In this document: positions 17,816 through 26,901 of the stretch, one piece after another
Layout: each line of letters starts with the position of its first letter
Numbering within the stretch: the stretch's first letter is position 1
Origin: Thalassococcus profundi
GTDB lineage: Bacteria; Pseudomonadota; Alphaproteobacteria; Rhodobacterales; Rhodobacteraceae
DNA: 64,000 nt
NCBI RefSeq assembly: GCF_003344785.1
Contig: NZ_QPMK01000019.1
Location: forward strand, 1-64,000
Direction of reading: 5' to 3'
The notes under the pieces: generated by a model
Database searches by the model: none
Seen by the model: the letters and a program-made list of their open reading frames with translations, nothing else
What the model was told of the DNA's origin: nothing
Position numbers and translations under genes: made by a program

Positions 17816-17831
17816 CCATCCATGTGGATGG
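17816..17831. promoter_or_regulatory. Palindromic candidate operator of the CopG-type regulator
   Basis: CCATCCATGTGGATGG has 7-bp arms around a 2-bp centre, and a further TGGATG half site follows at 17837-17842. It sits 9 bp upstream of the chosen start, overlapping the leader, where a ribbon-helix-helix protein would block its own transcription. Confidence 0.55.
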
Positions 17832-17960
17832 TATATGGATGTATTTTGCCCGAATGCAAGCCTGCGGTACACCTCGGATGATGTTTCGTAGGAAATTTAT
17901 TCGCGGCGCTGGTACGGCAAGTGCGGTGCGGTGTCTGCGCCATGCGGCGCGCAAACCGCG

Positions 17961-20900
17961 TCAAAGCGGCAGGGTCAATGTCATCCAGAACCCATCCCGC
18001 GGAAAGCCGGTTTCCAGCGATCCGCCCAGCGGACCCATGACCTGACCCGCGACGAAGGTGAGTCCGAAACCGTTCTCTTCCGGGGCGGCCTCGATGGGCG
18101 GGCCGCCGGTTTCGCGCCAGCTCAGTTTCAAAACATCGCCCTGCTTTTCCCACCGGATCGTCACCTTGCCGCCGCGCTTGCAGAGCGCGCCGTATTTCAT
18201 TGCGTTGGTCGCGAGTTCGTGCAGGACCGTGCCGAGCGCCAGGGTTTCCTGCGGGCCGAGGTTGATTTCCGGCCCATCGCAATCGAACCGGCCTTCTTCG
18301 TGAACGGCGGCTTCGGCCGAGATGATGTCTTCGATCGTTACGTGCGACCAGTCCGCCTCTGACATCAGCGCATAGGCCCGTGACAGGCCGTGAAGACGAC
18401 CGACGAGCACTTCGGTGAACTGATCCGGGTCGGAGTTGGTCCGGTTGGTCTGCTTCACGATCGACATGACCACCGTCAGCATGTTCTTGACGCGGTGGTT
18501 CAGCTCCCCGATGAGGTTTTCCTTCTGCTTTTCGGCCTCGATCAGCCGTGTGACGTCGACGATCGTGACAATGGCGCCGTCCGGGTCGTCGTCGCTGCCG
18601 TGATAGGGGCCGATACGCAGCAGATGATGGTTTCCTTCGCCCGAGGTCAGGGTCTTCTCCTGGGTCGCGCCGCACTCCATCGCGGAGGCGATCCAGTCTT
18701 GCAACTCCGGGAAGTCGAATTTTGTGGACAGCTCGGTGAGCGGGCGGCCCAGATCGCTTTCGCGCAGGTTGAAGAACGATTTCGCGGCAGGTGTGAAACT
18801 GCGGATGAACAGCGCCTCGTCCAGAAAGATCGCCGCGACCTCGGAGGCGGCATAGAGGTTCTTGAGATCGATGTTGATCTGATCGAGCTCTGATACGCTT
18901 TCGGAAAGCTCGTTGTTGATGGTCGAGAGTTCCTCGTTGAGGGACTGCATTTCCTCCTTCGAGGCTTCGAGTTCCTCGTTGGCCGATTGTGCCTCCTCGT
19001 TGGATGCCACCAGTTCCTCGTTGGACGCGCGCAGTTCCTCCAACGCAGTTTCGTATTCCTCGACCATGGTCTGCAGGCGTTCGCGCATGTCGCGCAATTC
19101 ACGCTCCATGGCGTCATCGGACGCTTCGGTGCCGCCTGCCGGTCCCACGATGGGCGAAGCGTCGAATTTGAGCGTTTCGAACACCACCAGGAAAAGCGAA
19201 TCTCCCGGGGCATTCTGTTCCATCGGTTCCGCGGTCAGCAGGACCTGCCGTTCCTCGCCCGATCCCGGGTCGGGCATGACGGCGATGCGCTGGACCCGCT
19301 CACGGCGTTCCTTTACGTCCCGCAGAACGGTGCGCAGGTCGATGCGCAGATCGCGCCGCGCCACGTCGAAAAGCTGGCGGCTGGGCGCGCCTCGCGGAAA
19401 CTCGAGGTAGGCGCCGGTGCCGGCCGAGAAATACAGGATCTCGGCCGCTGCCGTGACGGCGACATGCGGCGGCGAGTGCCGTTCGAGAACCTGCTGTTCC
19501 ACCTGGTGGCGCAGAAGGCGTCGACCGTCGTCCGTGGAACCGGAGATGGTCGACGGGATGGAAAAATCGGCACCCGGCACGTTGAAGGTTCTCGGCGCGG
19601 GACGAAACCGCGACTCCGTCTCGCGTGCTTGGAACAGTCGCTGCCTTTGGTCGACGGGCTTGAAGAGATCGCGATGACGGCTGACACTCTCGGATGTGCC
19701 CAGAAACAGGTAGCCTCCCGGACGCAACGCGTAATGGAAGGTGGGGATCACCTTTTCCTGCAATTCCTGTCCGAGATAAATGAGCAGGTTGCGGCAAGAG
19801 ACGAGATCCATGCGCGAAAACGGCGGATGGCTGATGATGCTGTGTGCCGAGAATACACACATGTCCCGCACGCGTTTCGCGATCGTGAATTCCATGGCGT
19901 CATTCTCGAAAAAACGCTCGATCCTCTCCTGGCTCAAACCGTGGAGTGCTTGTTTGGGGTAGCGCCCGGCGCGGGCCACCGACAAGGCCTGCTCGTCGAT
20001 GTCGGTCGCGAATATCTGCACGGCGGGCGGATCCTCGAGCGTGTCGCTGTACTCGGTGAACAGGATGCCCAGCGAAAAGACCTCTTCGCCGGTCGCACAG
20101 CCCGGCACCCAGATGCGGATCGTCGCGTCGGCCAAACGTCCTTTGAAGAGACGCGGGATCACCTCGGTGCGCAGCGCCTCGAAAGCGTCGGGATCGCGAA
20201 AAAATCCGGTCACGTTGATCAAAAGGTCACGGAACAGGTCCATGCCCTCTTCGGGGTCGGCGCGCAGCCGCTCAAGATAGTCTTCGGGGGTCCGGTCCTT
20301 GTGGATCTTCATGCGCCGCATGACCCGGCGCAGAAAGGTCTTCTGCTTGTAACCGGAAAAAGGATGGCCCGTCTGCCGTTTCAGCAACTTCGCGATGTCG
20401 TGCTGGATTTGCCGGGCTCTGTCGGATTCTTTTTTGGCGAGGTCGCTGCGCTCGAGGCTCTGCAACTGGTTGTTGCCGTCCTGAATGTGCAGCAGTCGCG
20501 CGGGAATGTCTGACGGTTCTTCGGCGAAGTCGATCAGTCCGACCGCGATCGCGCTTTCCGGCATCTTGGGCGCGAAGTCGGGCCCGTTTCCCGACTGGGC
20601 AATCGTGATGCCGCCGGTTTCCTTGATCTGCTTGATGCCCAGAGTGCCATCGCTATTTGCCCCCGACAGCAGGATGCCGACCGCATCCTCCCCCTGGTCT
20701 TCGGCGAGCGACGCAAAGAATACGTCGATCGGACGACTCTCGCGGTGCGACCTCTCCTCGGGCCTGAGATGCAGGACGCTGTCCTGGATTTCGAGGATTT
20801 GCCCGGGCGGGATGACGTGGACCGTATCCGGCCGGATCTTGTCGCCGTCAGAGATCTGTTCGACCCGAAGATCGGTCTTGCTGGCAAGTACCGTAGCGAG

Positions 20901-21047
20901 ATGGCTCGGATGGTCCGACGACAGGTGCATGACCACCACGAAGGACATGCCGTGGCCGGCGGGGACGTTCGCCAAAAGCTCCTGAATTGCGGGGATTCCG
21001 CCGGCTGAAGCACCAATGCCGACGACTAATGTTGGCCGCGTATCCAT
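17961..21047 (-). CDS. CheB-CheR-PAS-HWE-type histidine kinase fusion
   Basis: A 1028-residue fusion. Residues 1-190 are a CheB methylesterase domain with Ser14 (GASAGG), His41 (MHLSSDH) and Asp133 (GANSDG). About 205-480 is a CheR methyltransferase with the S-adenosylmethionine loop PGCATGEEVFSLG. A long coiled coil (about 640-720, rich in EELRASNEELVASNEE-type heptads) and a PAS domain (AIFLDEALFIRSFTPAAKSF) follow. The end is an HWE/HisKA_2 kinase with His851 in LNHRVKNM and an ATPase domain HELATNAMKYG and GFGLTFV. Such proteins link receptor methylation chemistry to a kinase, often for stress or envelope control. No dedicated response regulator gene is adjacent. The CheB part lacks an N-terminal receiver domain, which is normal for this fusion class. 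Confidence 0.93.
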   Translation of the reverse strand: MDTRPTLVVGIGASAGGIPAIQELLANVPAGHGMSFVVVMHLSSDHPSHLATVLASKTDLRVEQISDGDKIRPDTVHVIPPGQILEIQDSVLHLRPEERSHRESRPIDVFFASLAEDQGEDAVGILLSGANSDGTLGIKQIKETGGITIAQSGNGPDFAPKMPESAIAVGLIDFAEEPSDIPARLLHIQDGNNQLQSLERSDLAKKESDRARQIQHDIAKLLKRQTGHPFSGYKQKTFLRRVMRRMKIHKDRTPEDYLERLRADPEEGMDLFRDLLINVTGFFRDPDAFEALRTEVIPRLFKGRLADATIRIWVPGCATGEEVFSLGILFTEYSDTLEDPPAVQIFATDIDEQALSVARAGRYPKQALHGLSQERIERFFENDAMEFTIAKRVRDMCVFSAHSIISHPPFSRMDLVSCRNLLIYLGQELQEKVIPTFHYALRPGGYLFLGTSESVSRHRDLFKPVDQRQRLFQARETESRFRPAPRTFNVPGADFSIPSTISGSTDDGRRLLRHQVEQQVLERHSPPHVAVTAAAEILYFSAGTGAYLEFPRGAPSRQLFDVARRDLRIDLRTVLRDVKERRERVQRIAVMPDPGSGEERQVLLTAEPMEQNAPGDSLFLVVFETLKFDASPIVGPAGGTEASDDAMERELRDMRERLQTMVEEYETALEELRASNEELVASNEEAQSANEELEASKEEMQSLNEELSTINNELSESVSELDQINIDLKNLYAASEVAAIFLDEALFIRSFTPAAKSFFNLRESDLGRPLTELSTKFDFPELQDWIASAMECGATQEKTLTSGEGNHHLLRIGPYHGSDDDPDGAIVTIVDVTRLIEAEKQKENLIGELNHRVKNMLTVVMSIVKQTNRTNSDPDQFTEVLVGRLHGLSRAYALMSEADWSHVTIEDIISAEAAVHEEGRFDCDGPEINLGPQETLALGTVLHELATNAMKYGALCKRGGKVTIRWEKQGDVLKLSWRETGGPPIEAAPEENGFGLTFVAGQVMGPLGGSLETGFPRDGFWMTLTLPL

Positions 21048-21221
21048 CGTACGAAGCTACGCCTCATCACATTTCGGTTCAACGGCAAAACAAGTTATTA
21101 ATTTTTGGTAAATTCATCAACGAGGTTTCAAGAGATTGGCTTTCATCGGGATGCGGAATGACCCACAATCAGGCACCTTTTCGGAAAGTGCTCTGTTAGG
21201 AAAAGACCGGACATATCTGCG

Positions 21222-21464
21222 TTAATCGTCACGGGACCACCATCGCAGCAATCCCCAAACATTCACGCAAAGCAGGAACGCGTTTTGTGCCAGCAGGGCG
21301 GATTTGTCCTGATTCATGCCCACGATCACCCAGCTGATGCTGGCCAGCGTGAAAAGAATGAACCCCACTGCGACAAGCCGTGCCGGTCGTCCCCAGGCCA
21401 CGCAAACCGATGCAAGAATGGTCGCGATCGACGCTGTCCAGCGAAAGATTTCCATCAGGTCCAT
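21222..21464 (-). CDS. Small membrane protein
   Basis: An 80-residue protein with three hydrophobic segments: IFRWTASIATILASVCVAW, LVAVGFILFTLASISWVIVG and ALLAQNAFLLCVNVWGLLRW. A short charged tail RDD ends it. The layout (WVIVGMNQDKSALLAQNAFL) is like small inner-membrane proteins of unknown role found in many alphaproteobacteria. ATG 21464 is used; a second start at residue 4 is possible. It lies between the CheB/CheR kinase and the SDR gene, on the minus strand. Confidence 0.65.
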   Translation of the reverse strand: MDLMEIFRWTASIATILASVCVAWGRPARLVAVGFILFTLASISWVIVGMNQDKSALLAQNAFLLCVNVWGLLRWWSRDD

Positions 21465-21654
21465 GGCTCGGCTGTCTTTTGGTTTTGGGGACGGGATCGT
21501 GCGACCGTACGGGAAATCAATGACGCCGGGCGGGTCCGGTTCCCGGTCGCTGATGCCGCGCGGCCCGGTCCGGTTTCGAATTCATACGGAACAGTCGCGG
21601 CGGGGCAGGGTTGATTGAACATCAAAGCACGTTCGACACCGCAAGGAGAACATC

Positions 21655-22509
21655 ATGCCCGATGACGTCAAGATCCCGCCGCAGTCGCAAAACAACATGC
21701 CGGCCGACGAACACAAGATGGACCCGGCACCGGACTACATGCCGCGCCATGCGGGCGTCGGCAAGCTGGACGGCCAGGTGGCCCTGATCACCGGCGGCGA
21801 CAGCGGCATCGGACGCGCCGTATCCGTGCTCTTCGCGCGCGAAGGCGCACGTGTTGCCATCGCCTATCTCGACGAGGACAAGGATGCGGAAGAGACCAGG
21901 CGCCTGGTCGAGGACGAGGGCAGCGAAGCGCTGCTGATCAAGGGCGACATCGCGGACAAGTCGCACGCCGAAGACGCCGTGCGGCAAACGGTCGAAAAGC
22001 TGGGCAAGCTTGACATCCTGATCAACAACGCCGCGATGCAATGGCTTGATGCGCCGATCGAGGAGCTGGAAGAGGCGAAATTGCGTCGGATGATCGACAG
22101 CAACGTGCTGGCCCTTTTCTTTTGCACCCAGGCTGCCTTGCCGCATCTGCCCGAAGGTGGGTCGATCATCACGACCAGCTCGGTCAACGCGTTCAAGGGC
22201 AATGGCGGGTTGGTCGCCTATTCGACGACACGGGGCGCGTCCCTGGCGTTTTCGCGTTCGATCGCGAACCAGGTGGTCGACCGCGGCATCCGCGTCAATG
22301 CCGTGGCGCCGGGCCCGATCTGGACCCCCTTCATTCCTGGTTCCATACCGGCCGAAGACGTCGAGGATTTCGGAAGTCAAGTACCGTTGGGCCGTCCGGG
22401 CCAGCCGTGGGAGGTTGCGACATCCTACCTGTTCCTCGCCTCTTCCGATGGCAGCTATTTCCACGGTCAGACCCTGCATCCCAACGGTGGCGTCGTGGTC
22501 AATGCCTGA
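21655..22509 (+). CDS. SDR oxidoreductase (glucose/ribitol dehydrogenase-like) with an altered YxxxK motif
   Basis: A 284-residue SDR of the group with a 40-residue polar N-terminal extension ending in YMPRHAGVGKLDGQVALITG. The cofactor motif is TGGDSGIGRA and NNAAMQ follows. The catalytic region reads SSVNAFKGNGGLVAYSTTRG: Tyr189 is present but the usual Lys four residues later is Arg193. The end is HPNGGVVVNA. A relative at 39640 has an intact YTATK. The Lys normally lowers the Tyr pKa and holds the nicotinamide ribose; Arg may weaken or change activity. AAGGAG precedes the start. The gene overlaps the next (GH13) by 8 bp and is probably co-translated with it. Confidence 0.88.
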   Translation: MPDDVKIPPQSQNNMPADEHKMDPAPDYMPRHAGVGKLDGQVALITGGDSGIGRAVSVLFAREGARVAIAYLDEDKDAEETRRLVEDEGSEALLIKGDIADKSHAEDAVRQTVEKLGKLDILINNAAMQWLDAPIEELEEAKLRRMIDSNVLALFFCTQAALPHLPEGGSIITTSSVNAFKGNGGLVAYSTTRGASLAFSRSIANQVVDRGIRVNAVAPGPIWTPFIPGSIPAEDVEDFGSQVPLGRPGQPWEVATSYLFLASSDGSYFHGQTLHPNGGVVVNA

Positions 22510-24052
22510 TAGGCCCGGCCGGGGCCGTTGGCCAACGGCCCCGGTCATCTACGAGATCTACCCGCGCTCTTTCCGCGACACGACGGGCTCTGGCGAGGGC
22601 GATCTCAACGGCATCACGAGCGGTCTGGACTATATTGCTTCGCTTGGGGTCGACGCAGTCTGGATTGCGCCGTTTTTCCTGACCGGGTTCGAAGACGGCG
22701 GATACGACGTCATCGACCACCGTGTTGTCGATCCCCGCTTTGGAACCTTGGCGGATTTCGACCGGCTGGTCGAGCGCGCACACGATCTGGGTCTTCTGGT
22801 CATCGTCGACCAGGTGCTGAACCACAGTTCGGACCAGCACGAGCTTTTCCTGCGATCAATCCAAGGTAACGAGAGTTGCGCCGCGGCCTATGTCTGGCGC
22901 GACGCAAAACCCGACGGCACGGCGCCCAACAACTGGCTCAGCTTCTTCGGGCCTCCCGCCTGGACCTGGAACCACAAGCGGCAGCAATACTATCTTCACC
23001 AGTACCTGCCTTCGCAGCCCAGCTTCAATCTCCGGAATGCGGATGTGCAGGCGAAGCACCGGGACGAAATGCGGTTCTGGCTGAACCGGGGCGTTGACGG
23101 CTTTCGGCTGGACGCGGTGTCGGCCTACCTGTTCGACGAGCGGCTTCCGGACAACCCGCCTGCGCGGCCGGAGACGCGACACCGCATGGCGGCGGCGGAA
23201 AACAATCCCTACTCGATGCAGAACCACGTCTACGACCTGCTGCCCGGCGACGGCGCGAGCTATGCGCAGCTCTTGCGCGACTGGGCCGGGCAGGACGTCT
23301 GGCTTCTCGGAGAGATCAACACCGGAAACAATTCGGTCGAGGTGGCGCGCGACTTTGTTTGCCCCGAGGGGCTTGATGCCGCCTATGTCGTCGACCTGCC
23401 AGAGAGCGATGGCAGCGTCGCGACGGTGGTCGACATGATGGATCGCGGCGCCGGGGATGGAGCAATCGCCTGGTGGATGACCTCTCACGATCAGCCGCGG
23501 CGGGCGGCGGCGACACCTGGAACGGCGCGGTTTTACCTGCTGCTTCAGGCCATCCTGCCCGGCCCGATGATGGTCTACCAGGGCGAGGAACTGGCGCTGC
23601 CGCGCGTGGAGCTGTCCCGCGACGAAGTCGCGGATCCCTTCGACCTCATGTACTGGCCGGACGGCCCTGGACGCGAAGAGGCACGGATTCCGATACCCTG
23701 GACCGAAACGCCGCCGCGGTACGGTTTCACCTACGGGACGCCCTGGCTGCCGATGCGTTGGCCCGAGGGTGTGTCGGTCGCGGCGGGCGGCCGTGACGGG
23801 GTGCTGTCGTTCTTCCGCGCGGTGATCGGATTTCGCAAGGAACACGGATTCGGCGCGCATCGCGTGAGTTGGAAGGAGCCGAAGCCGGGCCAGCTCGAGC
23901 TGTTCCTGACGACCGGGTCTGGCGACTGGCTGGCCCGGTTCAACCAATCGGACCGGCACATGCCCGCGCCCGAAGCTCCGCCAAACCTGTGCAGCCATGC
24001 GCTGACCCCGTTGGGACTGCCGCCCGGCGGCGGCGCCATCTGGCGCCGGTAG
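22502..24052 (+). CDS. GH13 alpha-glucosidase-type enzyme, third copy
   Basis: A 516-residue GH13 enzyme starting at ATG 22502 inside the end of the SDR gene. The barrel begins VIYEIYPRSFRDTTGSGEGD. Catalytic residues are D204 (DGFRLDA), E271 (LLGEIN) and D330 (TSHDQPR). VNHSSDQHELF-like sequence (here LNHSSDQHELF) is the conserved region I. It is the shortest of the three GH13 enzymes in the window, mainly through a compact C-terminal domain. No signal peptide. Co-expression with an SDR of the glucose-dehydrogenase-like group suggests that the two handle the same sugar; this is inference from the 8-bp overlap. Confidence 0.88.
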   Translation: MPDRPGRGRWPTAPVIYEIYPRSFRDTTGSGEGDLNGITSGLDYIASLGVDAVWIAPFFLTGFEDGGYDVIDHRVVDPRFGTLADFDRLVERAHDLGLLVIVDQVLNHSSDQHELFLRSIQGNESCAAAYVWRDAKPDGTAPNNWLSFFGPPAWTWNHKRQQYYLHQYLPSQPSFNLRNADVQAKHRDEMRFWLNRGVDGFRLDAVSAYLFDERLPDNPPARPETRHRMAAAENNPYSMQNHVYDLLPGDGASYAQLLRDWAGQDVWLLGEINTGNNSVEVARDFVCPEGLDAAYVVDLPESDGSVATVVDMMDRGAGDGAIAWWMTSHDQPRRAAATPGTARFYLLLQAILPGPMMVYQGEELALPRVELSRDEVADPFDLMYWPDGPGREEARIPIPWTETPPRYGFTYGTPWLPMRWPEGVSVAAGGRDGVLSFFRAVIGFRKEHGFGAHRVSWKEPKPGQLELFLTTGSGDWLARFNQSDRHMPAPEAPPNLCSHALTPLGLPPGGGAIWRR

Positions 24053-24129
24053 AGCGAATTCCTACGCGACGTCCGCCAAACTGCCTTGCATCGCGAAAAA
24101 GGAGCGGTGGCATAAGCCCTCCGGAACCG

Positions 24130-25242
24130 ATGCCCCGGGCATCCTGTTCTTTCTCCATGCGACGGAAGGTTACGTTCGATCCCGTTCTGCGCAGTTGCGC
24201 GGTCATCCTGACCGGACTGACCGTGCTTGGCGCGCTGATGATCGCCGAAGATGTCGCGGCCCCGCTGCTGCTGGCCATCGTGATGGGCATCGTCTTTGCC
24301 CCGACCGCAGATCGCGTCGACCGGTTGGGGCTGCCGCGGTGGATCAGCGTCTTCGCTCTGATGCTTGTCTTCTTCGCATTGCTCGGAACGCTCGCCTACC
24401 TGCTCGAGCCCTACATCTGGGAGGTCGTGGAAAGCGTGCCCGCGATCAAATGGGAGATCCGGTCGCTTCTGCACGACTACCAGGCCTTTCTCGGAGGCAT
24501 GGAGCAGGTCTCGGACGGCGCGGCCGCGGAGACCTCGGAGGCAGGCAACGCCGAAACCATCGGGACCGCGGCGCCGCTGCCGTCGATGACCGACGCGCTG
24601 TTCCTTGCGCCGCAGATCCTTGTGCAGATGATGATCTTTTTCGGCGGCGTGTTTTTCTTCCTGCTGACCCGCGACGAGGTCTACCGTGCCATCGCACGGA
24701 AGATCGGCAACGAGAAGGCAACCGACATCCTGCTTCAGCGCTTCTGCAATGCGGAACTCGTCGTCGCGCGCTATTTCCTCACGATTTCGCTGATCAATGT
24801 CGGTCTTGGTACCGCGCTGGCAAGCGGCCTCACCCTGCTTTCCATGCCCGGAGCGGTGGTCTGGGGGCTGTTGGCCTGCCTGATGAACTTCGTGCTCTAC
24901 CTCGGCCCGCTGGTGGTCGCATCCTCTCTTTTGCTGGCTGGCATCCTTGTTTTCGACGGGGCCTGGAGCTTCATGCCGCCCGTGCTCTTCATCATGCTGA
25001 ACATGATCGAGGCGCAGTTCGTAACCCCCGCCCTGGTTGGCAAGAACGTGGCGATCAATCCCTTCGTGGTCTTTGCGTCCTTGTGTTTCTGGCTCTGGAT
25101 GTGGGGCGCGCTGGGCGGGATCGTGGCTATCCCGGTCACGCTTGTGCTGGTCAAGCTCTTCGATGTCCTCGGCGAGCTGCCGATGCCGCCAGATGCGGTA
25201 GACCCGGATCATGGACAGGACGAAGACGCGCCAGAACGCTGA
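24130..25242 (+). CDS. AI-2E-family (PerM/TqsA-like) membrane permease
   Basis: A 370-residue membrane protein of the AI-2E transporter family. It has N-terminal paired helices (AVILTGLTVLGALMIAEDVA, PLLLAIVMGIVFAPTADRV), a central soluble region of about 100 residues, and the family's C-terminal helices (LACLMNFVLYLGPLVVASSL, MIEAQFVTPALVGKNVAINP and the GGIVAIPVTL end). Family members export small signals or act as sodium/proton exchangers. The central part contains an unusual Glu/Ala/Ser-rich insert (about 133-150). ATG 24130 is preceded by only a weak GGAACC; ATG 24157 is an alternative. It follows the third GH13 gene by 77 bp and its link to sugar metabolism is unclear. Confidence 0.85.
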   Translation: MPRASCSFSMRRKVTFDPVLRSCAVILTGLTVLGALMIAEDVAAPLLLAIVMGIVFAPTADRVDRLGLPRWISVFALMLVFFALLGTLAYLLEPYIWEVVESVPAIKWEIRSLLHDYQAFLGGMEQVSDGAAAETSEAGNAETIGTAAPLPSMTDALFLAPQILVQMMIFFGGVFFFLLTRDEVYRAIARKIGNEKATDILLQRFCNAELVVARYFLTISLINVGLGTALASGLTLLSMPGAVVWGLLACLMNFVLYLGPLVVASSLLLAGILVFDGAWSFMPPVLFIMLNMIEAQFVTPALVGKNVAINPFVVFASLCFWLWMWGALGGIVAIPVTLVLVKLFDVLGELPMPPDAVDPDHGQDEDAPER

Positions 25243-25373
25243 CGCCCGCCCTGATGTTCCTGTGAAATTCCGCCTATTTTTCAGGAACGGCTCACGGTTG
25301 TTCTCGTTTTCTCCCCAGATCATCGCAACGCCGATGAACTGTAAATTCACCAAGCAAGCGAAAGGAAATGTTC

Positions 25374-26795
25374 ATGAAACGGCTCCTTACGACAACAGCA
25401 ATCGTGGCGATGTCGGCTCTGCCGCTCGCCGCAGAACAGCATTCCGGCGCGAAGACCGAAATGTCCGTGACCGTAGGCGAAAATGAAGTGCGTATATCCA
25501 ACCTGATGGATGCAACCGTGTACATGCCCGAAGACGGCAGCGCCGCAGCGGTCGACTCCGGTCAGATCGGTGAGGTCCCCGAAAGCTGGACCGAGATCGG
25601 CTCGGTTTCCGACGTCTTCGTCGACGGATCGGGCAACGTGTCCACCGTCGTCCTGACGCCGAACGAAAACGCCAACGCCGAGGCCGAAAAGCTCGGTCTG
25701 ACCACCGAAAGCGTTTCGTTCAAGCCGGGCGAGAACGACGACGAGTTTTACGTCGTCTACACCGGCGACAAGGTCACCCTGTCCGAGAGCGAGGAATTCG
25801 ACGCGGCAGAGGCCAAGAGCCAAGGCATGACCTCGGCTTCCGACCAGCAGAACGCGCAGAACGCGGATGGCTCTCAGTCCGACATGCAAAACGCCGAGAC
25901 GCAGCAGGACGGTCTCACGATCCGCGCCTCCGAGCTGAGCGGTCACCCGGTCTACATTCCCGGCGAAGGATCGACCGGCGACGAAATTCCCTCTGAGGTG
26001 GCCGAAGCCGACGACACGTGGGAACGTGTCGGTGAAATTGGCGGCGTAATCATTTCTCGTGACGGCGGCATCAAATCGGTGACGCTGGATGCCGGTGGTT
26101 TCCTCGGCATGAACGAAAAGACCGTCGAAACCACGATGGACGAGCTGCGCTTTGTCCGTGACAGCGACAGCGACGCTGACAACGAATGGTTCGTTGTCTT
26201 CACCGGTGATCGCTCCGCGCTTGAAGAGCGCGAGGAATACGATCAGGCCGCGTCCGAACAGAACGGCGAGCAGTACATGTCCAGCGACGACATGGCGGCC
26301 AGCACGGCCGACTCTGCGAACCGCAACGACGGTGAAACGGCTGCGAACCAGAACTCTGGTCAAATGGGCTCCGAAACCGCATCGGATCAGAGCTCCGACC
26401 AGATGGAGCAAGGCACCGAAACCGCAGCTGCTACCGATCAAAACCAGTCGGGAACCAGCAATCAGAACGCACAGGCCGACGCCGGAAACGACGGGATGAG
26501 CCAAGACGCGTCCGACACGATGCTTACCGCGGAAGAGCTGGACGGCGCACCCGTCTACGGCGCTAACGGTGACGAGATCGGCAACGTGTCCAGCCTCGTG
26601 ATGGAAAATGGTGGCGACGTGTCCGAAGTGGTCATCGATGTCGGTGGTTTCCTCGGCATAGGCGAAAAGCCCGTGGCCATCAGCTACGACGATCTTCAGA
26701 TCGACGAAAGCGTGGATACCGCCTATGGCGATGTGCGCGTGAGCGTCAATCAGACGCAATCCGAGCTGGAAGAGATGGAGCGCTGGACCCAGTAA
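25374..26795 (+). CDS. Secreted protein with three PRC-barrel repeats
   Basis: A 473-residue protein with signal peptide MKRLLTTTAIVAMSALPLAA. Three similar units follow: about residues 25-145, 185-300 and 390-470. Each has the pattern of a small beta-barrel, for example LDGAPVYGANGDEIGNVSSL and DVGGFLGIGEKPVAISYDDL in the last. Between them lie long Gln/Asn/Ser/Asp-rich linkers. PRC-barrels are small binding modules found in photosynthetic reaction-centre H chains and in RNA-processing factors; in secreted form their role is not known. ATG 25374 is preceded by AGGAA at a spacing of six, better than ATG 25368. A relative with one barrel is encoded at 50038. Confidence 0.85.
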   Translation: MKRLLTTTAIVAMSALPLAAEQHSGAKTEMSVTVGENEVRISNLMDATVYMPEDGSAAAVDSGQIGEVPESWTEIGSVSDVFVDGSGNVSTVVLTPNENANAEAEKLGLTTESVSFKPGENDDEFYVVYTGDKVTLSESEEFDAAEAKSQGMTSASDQQNAQNADGSQSDMQNAETQQDGLTIRASELSGHPVYIPGEGSTGDEIPSEVAEADDTWERVGEIGGVIISRDGGIKSVTLDAGGFLGMNEKTVETTMDELRFVRDSDSDADNEWFVVFTGDRSALEEREEYDQAASEQNGEQYMSSDDMAASTADSANRNDGETAANQNSGQMGSETASDQSSDQMEQGTETAAATDQNQSGTSNQNAQADAGNDGMSQDASDTMLTAEELDGAPVYGANGDEIGNVSSLVMENGGDVSEVVIDVGGFLGIGEKPVAISYDDLQIDESVDTAYGDVRVSVNQTQSELEEMERWTQ

Positions 26796-26824
26796 CCTGG
26801 GCGCTCCGAGTTTCAAAGCTCTGC

Positions 26825-26853
26825 AAAGGGGTCGCCTTCGGGCGGCCCTTTTC
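26825..26853 (+). terminator. Rho-independent terminator after the PRC-barrel gene
   Basis: GGGTCGCC and GGCGGCCC pair (one G-T pair) across a TTCG loop, with an A-run before and TTTT after. It lies 30 bp after the stop codon. Confidence 0.85.
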
Positions 26854-26901
26854 GTTGTGCGGTGCCGGCTGGCACGTGGCGCCGTTTCACGCCATCTGAT
26901 C

